A DNA stretch of 60,661 bases from positions 1 to 60,661 of the forward strand of contig CAZAPG010000047.1 of the NCBI GenBank assembly GCA_964486935.1, given 5' to 3'. Below are positions 24,475 to 40,349 of this stretch, one piece after another (within the stretch, counting starts at the first letter, position 1; each line of letters opens with the position of its first letter). Below the pieces are notes generated by a model. That model was not told the DNA's origin and ran no database searches. It saw nothing but the letters and a program-made list of their open reading frames with translations. The translations under genes were made by a program, and so were the position numbers. The DNA comes from CAZAPG01 sp964486935 (GTDB lineage: Bacteria > Chloroflexota > Anaerolineae > 4572-78 > J111).

Positions 24475-25815
24475 CTAACGTTTGGAAGAGTCAATGGGCA
24501 AGAGCACGTAAAAGGTGCTGCCGGGGTTGGTTGCTTCGTTGCGGCCGGGGCTTTCTACCCAAATTCTGCCGGCGTGGGCGGCAATAATGCCCTGGGCAAT
24601 GGGCAGACCCAGCCCCATGCCCCCGCCGCCAAAGGCGGTTTTACTGGTGCTGTGATAGGCGGTGTTTCCAACAATGTAGAAGCGTTCAAAAATTTGCTTT
24701 TGCTCCGAAGGGTCAATGCCAATGCCGGTATCTTTTATCATAATCACTACATCGCCTTGCGCCGGGTTGTTGGGCGGAGAACCGGCAAACTGGTTGTTGG
24801 GCGAAAGGTCTGAGGGATAGGCCACCCAGCCCCTGATTTCAATAGAGCCGTTATCGGGGGTAAATTTAACGGCGTTGCTCAGCAAATTCCAAAAGACTTG
24901 CCGCAACCGTTCGTTATCGCCAATAATGGTGGGCAGGCTCTTTATATTTTCGGTAACAATATTTAGCTGCCGGCCTGTTTTGGTGGGGGTGAGTTCTTCG
25001 AGGGTGGCGTTGATAATGTTCTGCAAACTTACCGGCCTGCGTTCCAGCCGCATTTCGTCGGCTTCAATCAGCGAAATGTTGAGAATGTCGTTCACCACAT
25101 CGTTAAGGCGCTGCACCGAGCGATAGACTCTATTGGCCAGGTCGCCGATATTACCTTTTTCAAACAGGTGGCTATTGCCGGCGGTTTCAAGTTCGGCCTG
25201 CATCAGGCGGGCGTAGCCATATACCAAGGTAATTGGCGTTCTGAGTTCATGGGCGGCCAGGGTCACAAAATCTGATTTGATTTTGTCTATTTTTTGCAGC
25301 CGGGCGTTGGCTTCTTGCAATTCAACAATTTTGTTTTCTAACCGTTCAACCAGCTTTTGGCTGTACTTGCCCAGGTAGAGGTGCTGCTCGTCTTTGCTGA
25401 TGGTATCTTTGTGGCCTTGCAGGTAATCAATAATTCGGTGGGGAAAGCTGTCAACATCAATGGGTTTGGTAATGTAGCCATCGCAACCGGCGGCCAGGGC
25501 CAACTCCCGTTCTCCTTTGGTGCTGCGCACGGTTAACGCAATGATGGGGGTATGTTTGAGGCCGCCAATTGAGCGCATGCGGGTGGTAGTTTCGTGGCCG
25601 TCCAACCCCGGCATATTGATATCCATCAGAATCAAATCGGGCGTTAATTTGCGGGCAATCTGAATACCTTCCAGCCCGGTGGCGGCTTCGATAACGCGAA
25701 AGTGGTAATTGGTGAGCAGCCGGTTAATCAACGCCCGGTTTTGCGGGTCATCATCAATGTATAAAATTGTGGGGTCTGCTTCCGCCGGAGTCTGTAACAA
25801 GTTTCTGTTATCCAT
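24475..25815 (-). CDS. Hybrid protein with N-terminal receiver and histidine kinase
   Basis: 446 aa from the ATG at 25815 (a TTG at 25833 is an alternative). The N-terminal receiver has DDD near residue 22, phosphoacceptor D65 in LILMDINMPGLDG, and Lys in ITKPIDVDSFP. A coiled coil (residues about 145-180) leads to the HisKA helix with H189 in AAHELRTP, then an HATPase domain with NLLSNAVKF (N box), DTGIGI (G1) and GMGLGLPI (G2). It has no membrane segment or GAF domain. It can receive phosphate and also make it, fitting a relay in which upstream sensors control it. It begins 38 bp after the threonine-synthase-receiver fusion stop. Confidence 0.88.
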   Translation of the reverse strand: MDNRNLLQTPAEADPTILYIDDDPQNRALINRLLTNYHFRVIEAATGLEGIQIARKLTPDLILMDINMPGLDGHETTTRMRSIGGLKHTPIIALTVRSTKGERELALAAGCDGYITKPIDVDSFPHRIIDYLQGHKDTISKDEQHLYLGKYSQKLVERLENKIVELQEANARLQKIDKIKSDFVTLAAHELRTPITLVYGYARLMQAELETAGNSHLFEKGNIGDLANRVYRSVQRLNDVVNDILNISLIEADEMRLERRPVSLQNIINATLEELTPTKTGRQLNIVTENIKSLPTIIGDNERLRQVFWNLLSNAVKFTPDNGSIEIRGWVAYPSDLSPNNQFAGSPPNNPAQGDVVIMIKDTGIGIDPSEQKQIFERFYIVGNTAYHSTSKTAFGGGGMGLGLPIAQGIIAAHAGRIWVESPGRNEATNPGSTFYVLLPIDSSKR

Positions 25816-25853
25816 TTGAGTTCGGAGTTTCAAGTGAGATGCTCTAATTTTAA

Positions 25854-27539
25854 TCAGTTACTCAACACATCGCTGATGCTTTCAAACAACTCCTCTTCCA
25901 TAAATTCCCCTTTTTGCAGCAGAGATTCAACCCGCCCGGAAAGGCGCTGGTAATCTTCGCTGGTCAGGTCTTTGGCGGTAATTACAATTACCGGAATATG
26001 GCGCAGTTCCTGGTCTGATTTAATGGTATCTAAAACGGTAAAGCCGTCCACGCGGGGCATCATCAAATCAAGCAATACCAAATCGGGTTTTTCTTTGCGG
26101 ATGAGCTTGATGCCGCTGGCGCCGTCGGCGGCCTCGTGAATTTTATATTTTCGTTTGTATTGTAATATCCGGCGCAGCAAAACGCGGGCGTCTGGCTCGT
26201 CTTCAATAATAGCAATGCTTTGGACTCGTTCATCCAGCCGGTCCAGGGCGGTGAGCAGCCCTTCGGGGTGGGGGTGCTTGTCGTTGGTGTTGATGGTTTT
26301 GAGCACGTCGCCTTCAAGGTTTTGAACCCTGGTGTGGCTGCGAACGCTCTCGTTTTCCAGAATTTGCTTTTCAATGGGGAAGGTGTGCCCGGAAGCGTTG
26401 ACCACCACGGTTTCATCCGTGCGGATAAGTTGCTGTTCAACCATTTGAATTAGCCCGGCGCAGGCTACGGCTGCGGCCGGCTCCATCGACAGGCCCTCCA
26501 TTTGGGCCAGAACGCGCATCGCCTTGAACGAGGCCTGGTCGCTAACTTTTACAAACGCGCCGCCATAGGTTAGCACCAGGTTACGCAGATAAGGGTAGGC
26601 CGGGCCGGGGTTGCCGGTTGAAAGCACGTTAATAATGCTCAACGGGTTGTAAACAACTTCGCTGGTTTCAAGCCCCTTATTAAAGCTGTTGACCATTGGG
26701 GCGCAGCCTTCGGTTTGGATAATGGCCAGCTTGGGGATTTTGTCGATAAAACCCATATCGTACAGTTCTTTAAAGCCGCGCCACACGCCAATTGGCCCCA
26801 TGCCGCCGCTAACGGCCTGAACGTACCAATCGGGCGCGGCCCAGGGCAGGCCACGGGCGCGGCCCAGTTGCTCGGCAATTTCAAAGGCCATTGTTTTCAT
26901 GGCCTCTCTGGCCGCAATTGATTTGATGCCTCTATCCAAAAACAGGTTGCGATGCTGGGCAAACTGGGCAGCCACCTGTTTGGTAGTATCGTAGGTGCTG
27001 GAGACTTTGATAACCTCGGTGCCATACAGGGCTACCTCGCGCATTTTTTCATGGGGAACGTTGCTATCTAAAAAGGCCCACAATTTTATGCCCGACCTGG
27101 CGCAGTAGGCTGAGTAAGAAATGGCTACGTTGCCGGTAGAGGCTACCACCAGCTCTTTTATGTCGGCCTCTTTCATTACCGAAATGGCCAGCGAGGCCTG
27201 CCGGTCTTTGAACGAAGCGGTGGGGCCTTGCCGCTCATCTTTAATAAAGATGTGAGGATGCCCCAACATCGAGCGAAGATTTTCGGTGCGCAGCAAAGGT
27301 GTCCACCCTTCACCCATAGAGATAATATTGCGCTCATGGAGCACCGGCAAGAGTTCCCAGTAGCGCCACATGGTATGGTCTCGACCGGCCAGTTCTTGTT
27401 TCCAGATCGAGGCGGCTTCTTGGAGGTTGTAAATTGGGTCGAGCCATTCGCCGTTGCACGCCGGGCAGCGGCTTAGTAGTTTTGTGTACTTTTGGGTGTG
27501 GCCGCACTGGCTACATTTGTAAGAAAAACTTTTACTCAC
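25854..27539 (-). CDS. Threonine-synthase-like PLP enzyme fused to a response-regulator receiver
   Basis: 561 aa. Residues 9-28 form a zinc ribbon (C9-x2-C12 ... C25-x2-C28). Residues about 50-410 are a fold-type II PLP enzyme of threonine-synthase type: GEGWTPL (76-82), the Schiff-base Lys K111 in TASFKDRQ, ASTGN (about 133-137) and the Gly-rich phosphate loop AVSGGMGPIG. Threonine synthase makes threonine from O-phosphohomoserine. Residues 441-561 are a full receiver domain: acidic pocket E446/D447, phosphoacceptor D491 in LVLLDLMMPRVDG, T521 and K543 in LLQKGEF. A 30-residue linker joins the two with no stop or frame change, so it is one protein. The GTG start has GGAG 12 nt upstream. It lies 25 bp after the giant hybrid kinase and 38 bp before a REC-kinase. 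The actual substrate could also be a related hydroxy-amino acid. Confidence 0.87.
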   Translation of the reverse strand: MSKSFSYKCSQCGHTQKYTKLLSRCPACNGEWLDPIYNLQEAASIWKQELAGRDHTMWRYWELLPVLHERNIISMGEGWTPLLRTENLRSMLGHPHIFIKDERQGPTASFKDRQASLAISVMKEADIKELVVASTGNVAISYSAYCARSGIKLWAFLDSNVPHEKMREVALYGTEVIKVSSTYDTTKQVAAQFAQHRNLFLDRGIKSIAAREAMKTMAFEIAEQLGRARGLPWAAPDWYVQAVSGGMGPIGVWRGFKELYDMGFIDKIPKLAIIQTEGCAPMVNSFNKGLETSEVVYNPLSIINVLSTGNPGPAYPYLRNLVLTYGGAFVKVSDQASFKAMRVLAQMEGLSMEPAAAVACAGLIQMVEQQLIRTDETVVVNASGHTFPIEKQILENESVRSHTRVQNLEGDVLKTINTNDKHPHPEGLLTALDRLDERVQSIAIIEDEPDARVLLRRILQYKRKYKIHEAADGASGIKLIRKEKPDLVLLDLMMPRVDGFTVLDTIKSDQELRHIPVIVITAKDLTSEDYQRLSGRVESLLQKGEFMEEELFESISDVLSN

Positions 27540-27564
27540 AGATGCACGTTCTCCGGTATCAGGG

Positions 27565-34668
<7,104 letters not shown>

Positions 34669-34673
34669 AATAA

Positions 34674-37600
34674 TTAACCTCCATTACGCGGACGTTTGGC
34701 CGGCGTTTTGGATTTATTGCCATTAGTGGCGCGTTGGGCGCCGGTTTTAGGCGTTGTTACCAGTTGAATGAACGTCCGCTTGCTGCCAATGGCGTCGCCT
34801 ACTTCTTTGATGGTGGTTTGCAGAATGGTGTCCAAATCGGTAGAGGCTCTTACCTTGGTGGTAATTTCTTTAATAAGCGCCTCGCGCCGGGCGGCTTGCT
34901 GGCTGGCCTGGTAACGCTGGGCGTTATCCAGGGCCAGGGCAGTTTGGTTAATAAATGCCTTTAACAAGCGCACTTGCGACTCGTGAATAGTCGATAAAAT
35001 CTTTTTATGAAAGCCGGCCTCTACCAAACCAATATTTTCCAGGCGCAGGGTAACGGGCGTAAATATTCGCACCAGTTCGGCGTGGCCCTCGTCTTCGTAA
35101 ATTTCCCGGTCAAAGCGGTCATCCCAACCGGTAATAATTTCGGTGCGCCCGGTTCTGACGATATCGGCCATAATGTCGTTGCTGTCAAGGGCTTTGTTAG
35201 CCCTTTTTAGCTGGCTTTCAGACACGCCAAGGCCGCCAATGGCTTTAACCCGGTTGCGCTCTTTATCCACCATAGCAAACGAGACGTAATCAAAGCCAAT
35301 TTCCTGCACGCAGGCTTTAAAGAAGGTGTCTAAAATTTCGTCCACGTTAAGGGTGCCGGCCAAATTCCGGCTAAGTTGCTGCAAGGCTTCGGTTTCTTGC
35401 AGGCGGGTTTCGGCCTCTTTTCTGGCCTGGGCAACGGTTTCAAATAGCCGGGCGTTGGCCAGCGCGTTGGCCAGGTGGTCGGCCATTGTTTGCAGCAGGG
35501 TGATGTCCTCATCAGAAAAGGCGGCGGGTTTGGTGCTTTGCACGGTGAGCGCGCCAATGGCCTCATCGCGGCTGATGAGCGGCAGGGCCATCTCCGAGTG
35601 GGTATCGGGCAAAATTGGGTTGCGGAAGTGAACAGCCTCCTGGCCAACATCCAGGGCAATGCGGGCCTTGCGGTTGGCAATGCTCCAGCCAATCATCGAC
35701 TCGCCGCCGATTTTGAGGCGGTGGTTGCGTTCAAGTTGGATGCGGCCGGCGTCGCCGGTGCCGGCGCGGAGGACGGCCCACTCTTTGGCCTCATCAACCA
35801 GAAAGAGGCCAACGTAGTAGAAGTCAAACTGATCGCGGATGAGGTTGACGGAGGTGTTGATGAGGTGGTCGATATCGAGGATGGAGCTGGCGGCGCGGGA
35901 GACCTCGGCGGCGGTTTGCAGCAGTTCTGAGCGGTGCTGCGTTTCGGTGAGCAATTTGCGGTTTTCCAGCCAGATGGCCAGGTGGTCGGCGGCCAGTTGG
36001 CCCAGCTCAATATCCTCGCGCGAGAAGGTGTGACCTGGCCGGGTGGCGTCGGCGCCTATCAACCCTATCACTTTATCCCGAATGATGAGCGGAATTAACA
36101 GCATCGACTCAACCTGGCCGCGTATATTCTGATTGTTTTGGGTGAGAGGATGCGTGTTGACATTTTCAATAATCAACGGCTCGGGGTGGGCAATAATGTG
36201 TTGGGCCAGTAAATCTTGCTCCATTGGGAAAGAGAGGTTGGGTTCCGCCGGCTGGCCCTCAATGTACAGGGCTTGCAGGCTGTTTTGCCCGCCGGTTTCA
36301 TCAAACAGCATAACCCCGCCCCGTTTCAGCTTGAGCAGATTTAAGTATTCGCCCAAAACGGTTTCAAAGGTGGCGCGCTGCTCGGTGGCCGAAGCCAAAA
36401 TATCGCCAATGCGATAAAGCGCCTCGGTTCTTTCCAAGGCTCTTTGCAAGGCTGTTTCAGATTTTTTGCGCTCGGTAACATCGTGCTGAATAGCCAAAAA
36501 ACCGACAATGTTGCCGTTGTCATCCAGCACCGGGTTGCTGGAGCTTTCTATATTTACCAGCCGGCCCTCTTTGGTTTTGTTGATGATTTCGCCGGTAACG
36601 GTTTGTTTAGCCAGCAGTTTGCCCCAGAAGGTTGCGTAAACCTCTTCTGGCAACACCCCAGATTTTAGTATTCTGGGCGTTTGCCCCAGCGCTTCTTGGG
36701 AGGTGAAGCCGTAAATTTTTTCAAAGGCCGGATTTACGTAAACTATCTGGCCGTCGGTGTCCGTTAGAAACACGGCTTCGTTAGAGCGTTCAATCCCCAA
36801 TTTAAACTTGAGCAACTCTTCTTCAGCCAGTTTCAAATCGGTGAGGGCGGCCTGGGTTTGCTCAAACAGGCGGGCGTTTTCAATGGCCGCGGCTAACTGA
36901 CCGGCAATGGTTTCGGCCAGCGAAATATCGGCCTGGCTAAATTCCCGGCCTGGCTCGTCAAGATCAACGCCAATGGTACCCACAACCTGGCCTCGCGTTA
37001 GCAGGGGGACAAGCAACAAGCCGTATGTTTCTCGCTGGCGCATCAACCGGTGAATGGGTTGGGTCAGCGGGTCGGTTTGGGCGTTGGCAATCACCAGCGG
37101 CTGGCCGGTTTCAATGACGCGCAGCGAGGATGGATTGCCGGTAACGGGAATGGCAATACCTTCGCCGCCGGGGTCGTCGGGCCGGGATGAGTAGTCGGCC
37201 ACAACGGTCAATTCGGTTTTATCCTGGTTTAGCAGGGCAATACCGCAGCGGCGCGCCTTGAAAATATTGACCATTTCGTGGGCGGTAACTTGCAGTACCG
37301 CGTGCTGGTCTAGGGTAGAGGCGGCGGTGGCAGCAATGCGGTTAATTGCGCCCAACTCTTGGTTGCGCCGGATAATCTCTTCTTCGGCCTGTTTGCGTTT
37401 GGTGCTGTCGTTACCCACGCACAGAATTTCATCAACCTGCCCCTGTTCATTACGGATGGCTTTGTTAGCCCACGAAACCCAAACCCGCTCGCCACTCTTT
37501 TTGATATTTTCATTTTCATTAGCGGCGTATTTTTCCGGGTTCTGGAAAATATCGTCAAACATTTCCGAGAGGTCCCGGCCAAAGGCGTCAGCTTTGGGTA

Positions 37601-40349
37601 CAATAGTGCCAATAACGGGTTGTCCTAAAATTTCGGCTTCGCTGAAGCCAAAGAATTGCTGGGCAAATTCGTTAAAGAAGGTGATTTTGCCGGCGGTGCT
37701 GATACGCAAAATAATGCTGTTGGCATTTTCAACCAGTTCGCGGTATTTGGTTTCGCTGCTGCGCAAGGCTTCTTCGGCGCGTTTGCGCTCGGTAATTTCT
37801 TGCTGGGCTTGCTCAAACAGTTGGGCGTTTTCAATGGCGTTGGCTAATTGATTGGCCATTGTCTGCAAAAATATAATGTCTTCGCGGCTAAAGGCGGCCG
37901 GCTCGGTGCTTTGCACGGTGAGCGCGCCAATAGCCTGGTTGCGGTAGATAAGCGGCAAGGCCATTTCAGAGCGGGTTTCTGGCAGGTGGGGGTTTTGAAA
38001 GTGAACGGCATCCTGACCCACATCCAGGGCAATCCGGGGCTGGCGGTTGGCAATGCTCCAGCCAATCATCGACTCGCCGCCGATTTTGAGGCGATGGTTG
38101 TTTTCAAGCTGAATGCGACCGGCCTGGCCGGTGCCGGCGCGCAGTACCGCCCATTCGTTGGCCTCGTCTATCAGAAACGCGCCGACGTAGTACAGGCCAA
38201 AGCGGTCTCTAATTAAATCTACCGCCGAGTTGAGCAGGTCATTCAAATCTAAAATAGAACTGGCTGCCTGGGCAACTTCGGCGGCGGTTTCCATTTGAAT
38301 GGCCCGGTAAGCGGCTTCTTGAATGAGCCGTTGGTTATTTAGGGCCACCCCGGCCTGTTCTACCATTGCCAGCCAAAAGCGTTGCGTTACCTCAGAAAAG
38401 TTGTGTGACGAGGTAAAACTAATCAATACCACACCCAACTCGTGCCCGCCGGCAGCCAGGGGCATAATTGCCAGCGATTGGGCCGCGGTGGGGGCAAATG
38501 CCTGGCGCTCTGCCGCAGACAGGCGGGGGTCGGCGGCCAGGTCATTGATAAAAATTGGTTCGCTGGTGGTAAATAGCCGGGCGTGAGCCGCTTCGGGCAA
38601 GTAAAAACGATTGCCAACGGGGTAAGTGGGGTTGTTATTTTTGTGCCAGGTGGCTTTTAACTCGGCCCAAATTAGCTCGTCGTTGACAATTTCAAAACTG
38701 TAGGCCGAGATTTCGCAGGGGTTTTCCAGGCGAATTTGTTCAAACAGCGCGTCGTAAATTTGGCGCTCGCTTAAGGCATTGGCAATGGCCTGGCTGCCTT
38801 TATAAAGGGCGGCGGTTTCGGCCAAAAAACGTTCGCGTTCGGCCTCGTGGGTTTTGCGTTCGGTAATGTCGTGGGTAATGCCCAGCAGGTACTCCGGCTG
38901 CCCCAAAATATCGGGAATAGGAATGAGCCGGGTATAGGCAATATGCTCATTGCCGTCTGCCCAAACCGTTTTATCTTCATGTTCGGCAATTTGATTGGCT
39001 GATAAAACTTGATCATCTCGCTGATAAAACAACTCGGCCAGTTCCGGCTCAAAATAATCGCGGTCGGTTTTGCCCAGTAATTTGTTTTTAGACTGCCCAA
39101 TAACATCGGCGTTGGCCTGGTTCATGGCCAGCCAGGTGTGTTGTTTGTCTTTAATAAAAATAGGGTCGGGGATGTGCTCGATAACAGTTTCAAGAAAGCG
39201 ATAGCTTTTTTCGGCCTGGGTAAACAGCCGAGTATTTTCAATAGCTGTAGCCGTTTGCGAGGCCAGCAGCGACAGCGTATACAGGTCGTTTTCATCAAAA
39301 GCCTGGGGTTTGGTGTAGCTGTAAACCTCGATAGTGCCAATAATTCTTTTTTGAAAGGTGATAGGCACTGTTAAAACGGCCTGCACCGGATGATTATTAT
39401 AGTTTGGGATTTTATATGTTTCAACCAGCGGATGATGAGGCCAATCGTTGGCAACAATTGCCTGCCAGTTTTGGACAATCTGGCCGCTTAAAATCGAGTC
39501 CAGCTTTTCAACCCGCTCTACCTCAATCGCTGCCGGGGCATTATAAACCGCCTTAACGGTGCTTTGCGCCTGGTCTTTATTAACTAATCTGATAACGCTG
39601 GCATCGGCGTTAATCAGTTTGACGCTTAACTGGGCCACATCCTCCAGCAGTGAGTCCAGGTTGAAATGGCTGCCAATTTGCAAGTTAATATTGTGCAGGG
39701 CAATCAGTTGGCCCAACTGGCGGTCGGCAATGGCAAACAGGGTGGCGCTATGAATGGTGTTGGCCAATTGGTCGGCCAGAGCTTGCAGCAGTTGCAAATC
39801 TGCATCAGGAAATGCCGTTGAGTTTGCGCTTTGAATTACCAACACGCCTATCACCTGCCCCCGGCTAACCACCGGAACCGCCACTTCGGTGACAATTTCT
39901 GATAACTCGTTGACGTTAGACACAAGGGTTAACTGTGGGTCGGACGCCACGGATGGTTTTTGCTGAATAATGGCCTGGCTAATCGTCGAAGTTTCCTTAA
40001 TCTTGAAACGATAGCCGCTGTTTGATTTATCGCTATGGGTGCTGGCTTTTAACTCAATCCACTGGTTTGATTCATCGGTTAGAAAGATACCCACATAATC
40101 AAAACCAAAGTTGTTTTTTATAAGATTGGCGCAAAAGTTAAGCAGTTCTTCAACATCTGCAATAGAACTGGCCGCATCGGAGATGGCGGCAATGGTTTCC
40201 AGTAGCAACTGCTGGCGGGTGGCAGTTTTGGAAAGATGGCCCAAATCTTGCAGAAGCGTTTGCCATCGCCTTTTTTGGCCGGCTTCAGGCAGACTGGCCA
40301 CCAATTTGTTTAGCTCGGTTTGAATATGCTCAATGCCTTTATTCGCCAT
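34674..40349 (-). CDS. Giant GAF/PAS sensor protein without a kinase domain
   Basis: About 1891 aa from the ATG at 40349 (GAAAG upstream; it overlaps the previous stop by 11 bp). No membrane segment. The order is roughly GAF-GAF-PAS-GAF-GAF-PAS-GAF-PAS-GAF-GAF-GAF. PAS domains end in ITERK-type helices (LGITHDITERKTH, FLAIQHDVTERKK). No HisKA, HATPase, GGDEF, EAL, phosphatase or receiver is present. The chain ends with the first half of a GAF domain (IKEITTKVRASTDLDTILQ through FIQLV) and then a basic low-complexity tail (TPAKRPRNGG). It is best read as a ligand-sensing partner that docks on the kinase next door. A 383-bp part (35548-35930, residues about 1474-1601) is the same as in the next giant gene. 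Confidence 0.87.
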   Translation of the reverse strand: MANKGIEHIQTELNKLVASLPEAGQKRRWQTLLQDLGHLSKTATRQQLLLETIAAISDAASSIADVEELLNFCANLIKNNFGFDYVGIFLTDESNQWIELKASTHSDKSNSGYRFKIKETSTISQAIIQQKPSVASDPQLTLVSNVNELSEIVTEVAVPVVSRGQVIGVLVIQSANSTAFPDADLQLLQALADQLANTIHSATLFAIADRQLGQLIALHNINLQIGSHFNLDSLLEDVAQLSVKLINADASVIRLVNKDQAQSTVKAVYNAPAAIEVERVEKLDSILSGQIVQNWQAIVANDWPHHPLVETYKIPNYNNHPVQAVLTVPITFQKRIIGTIEVYSYTKPQAFDENDLYTLSLLASQTATAIENTRLFTQAEKSYRFLETVIEHIPDPIFIKDKQHTWLAMNQANADVIGQSKNKLLGKTDRDYFEPELAELFYQRDDQVLSANQIAEHEDKTVWADGNEHIAYTRLIPIPDILGQPEYLLGITHDITERKTHEAERERFLAETAALYKGSQAIANALSERQIYDALFEQIRLENPCEISAYSFEIVNDELIWAELKATWHKNNNPTYPVGNRFYLPEAAHARLFTTSEPIFINDLAADPRLSAAERQAFAPTAAQSLAIMPLAAGGHELGVVLISFTSSHNFSEVTQRFWLAMVEQAGVALNNQRLIQEAAYRAIQMETAAEVAQAASSILDLNDLLNSAVDLIRDRFGLYYVGAFLIDEANEWAVLRAGTGQAGRIQLENNHRLKIGGESMIGWSIANRQPRIALDVGQDAVHFQNPHLPETRSEMALPLIYRNQAIGALTVQSTEPAAFSREDIIFLQTMANQLANAIENAQLFEQAQQEITERKRAEEALRSSETKYRELVENANSIILRISTAGKITFFNEFAQQFFGFSEAEILGQPVIGTIVPKADAFGRDLSEMFDDIFQNPEKYAANENENIKKSGERVWVSWANKAIRNEQGQVDEILCVGNDSTKRKQAEEEIIRRNQELGAINRIAATAASTLDQHAVLQVTAHEMVNIFKARRCGIALLNQDKTELTVVADYSSRPDDPGGEGIAIPVTGNPSSLRVIETGQPLVIANAQTDPLTQPIHRLMRQRETYGLLLVPLLTRGQVVGTIGVDLDEPGREFSQADISLAETIAGQLAAAIENARLFEQTQAALTDLKLAEEELLKFKLGIERSNEAVFLTDTDGQIVYVNPAFEKIYGFTSQEALGQTPRILKSGVLPEEVYATFWGKLLAKQTVTGEIINKTKEGRLVNIESSSNPVLDDNGNIVGFLAIQHDVTERKKSETALQRALERTEALYRIGDILASATEQRATFETVLGEYLNLLKLKRGGVMLFDETGGQNSLQALYIEGQPAEPNLSFPMEQDLLAQHIIAHPEPLIIENVNTHPLTQNNQNIRGQVESMLLIPLIIRDKVIGLIGADATRPGHTFSREDIELGQLAADHLAIWLENRKLLTETQHRSELLQTAAEVSRAASSILDIDHLINTSVNLIRDQFDFYYVGLFLVDEAKEWAVLRAGTGDAGRIQLERNHRLKIGGESMIGWSIANRKARIALDVGQEAVHFRNPILPDTHSEMALPLISRDEAIGALTVQSTKPAAFSDEDITLLQTMADHLANALANARLFETVAQARKEAETRLQETEALQQLSRNLAGTLNVDEILDTFFKACVQEIGFDYVSFAMVDKERNRVKAIGGLGVSESQLKRANKALDSNDIMADIVRTGRTEIITGWDDRFDREIYEDEGHAELVRIFTPVTLRLENIGLVEAGFHKKILSTIHESQVRLLKAFINQTALALDNAQRYQASQQAARREALIKEITTKVRASTDLDTILQTTIKEVGDAIGSKRTFIQLVTTPKTGAQRATNGNKSKTPAKRPRNGG
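35548..35930 (-). repeat. 383-bp repeat, copy 1 (GAF module)
   Basis: By eye every base from 35548 to 35930 matches 41252-41634, in the same orientation at an offset of 5704 bp. It encodes most of one GAF domain (about residues 1474-1601 of this protein). Just outside the block, the codons differ between copies while the domain continues, so the identity is sharper than selection on protein alone would give. Confidence 0.85.
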
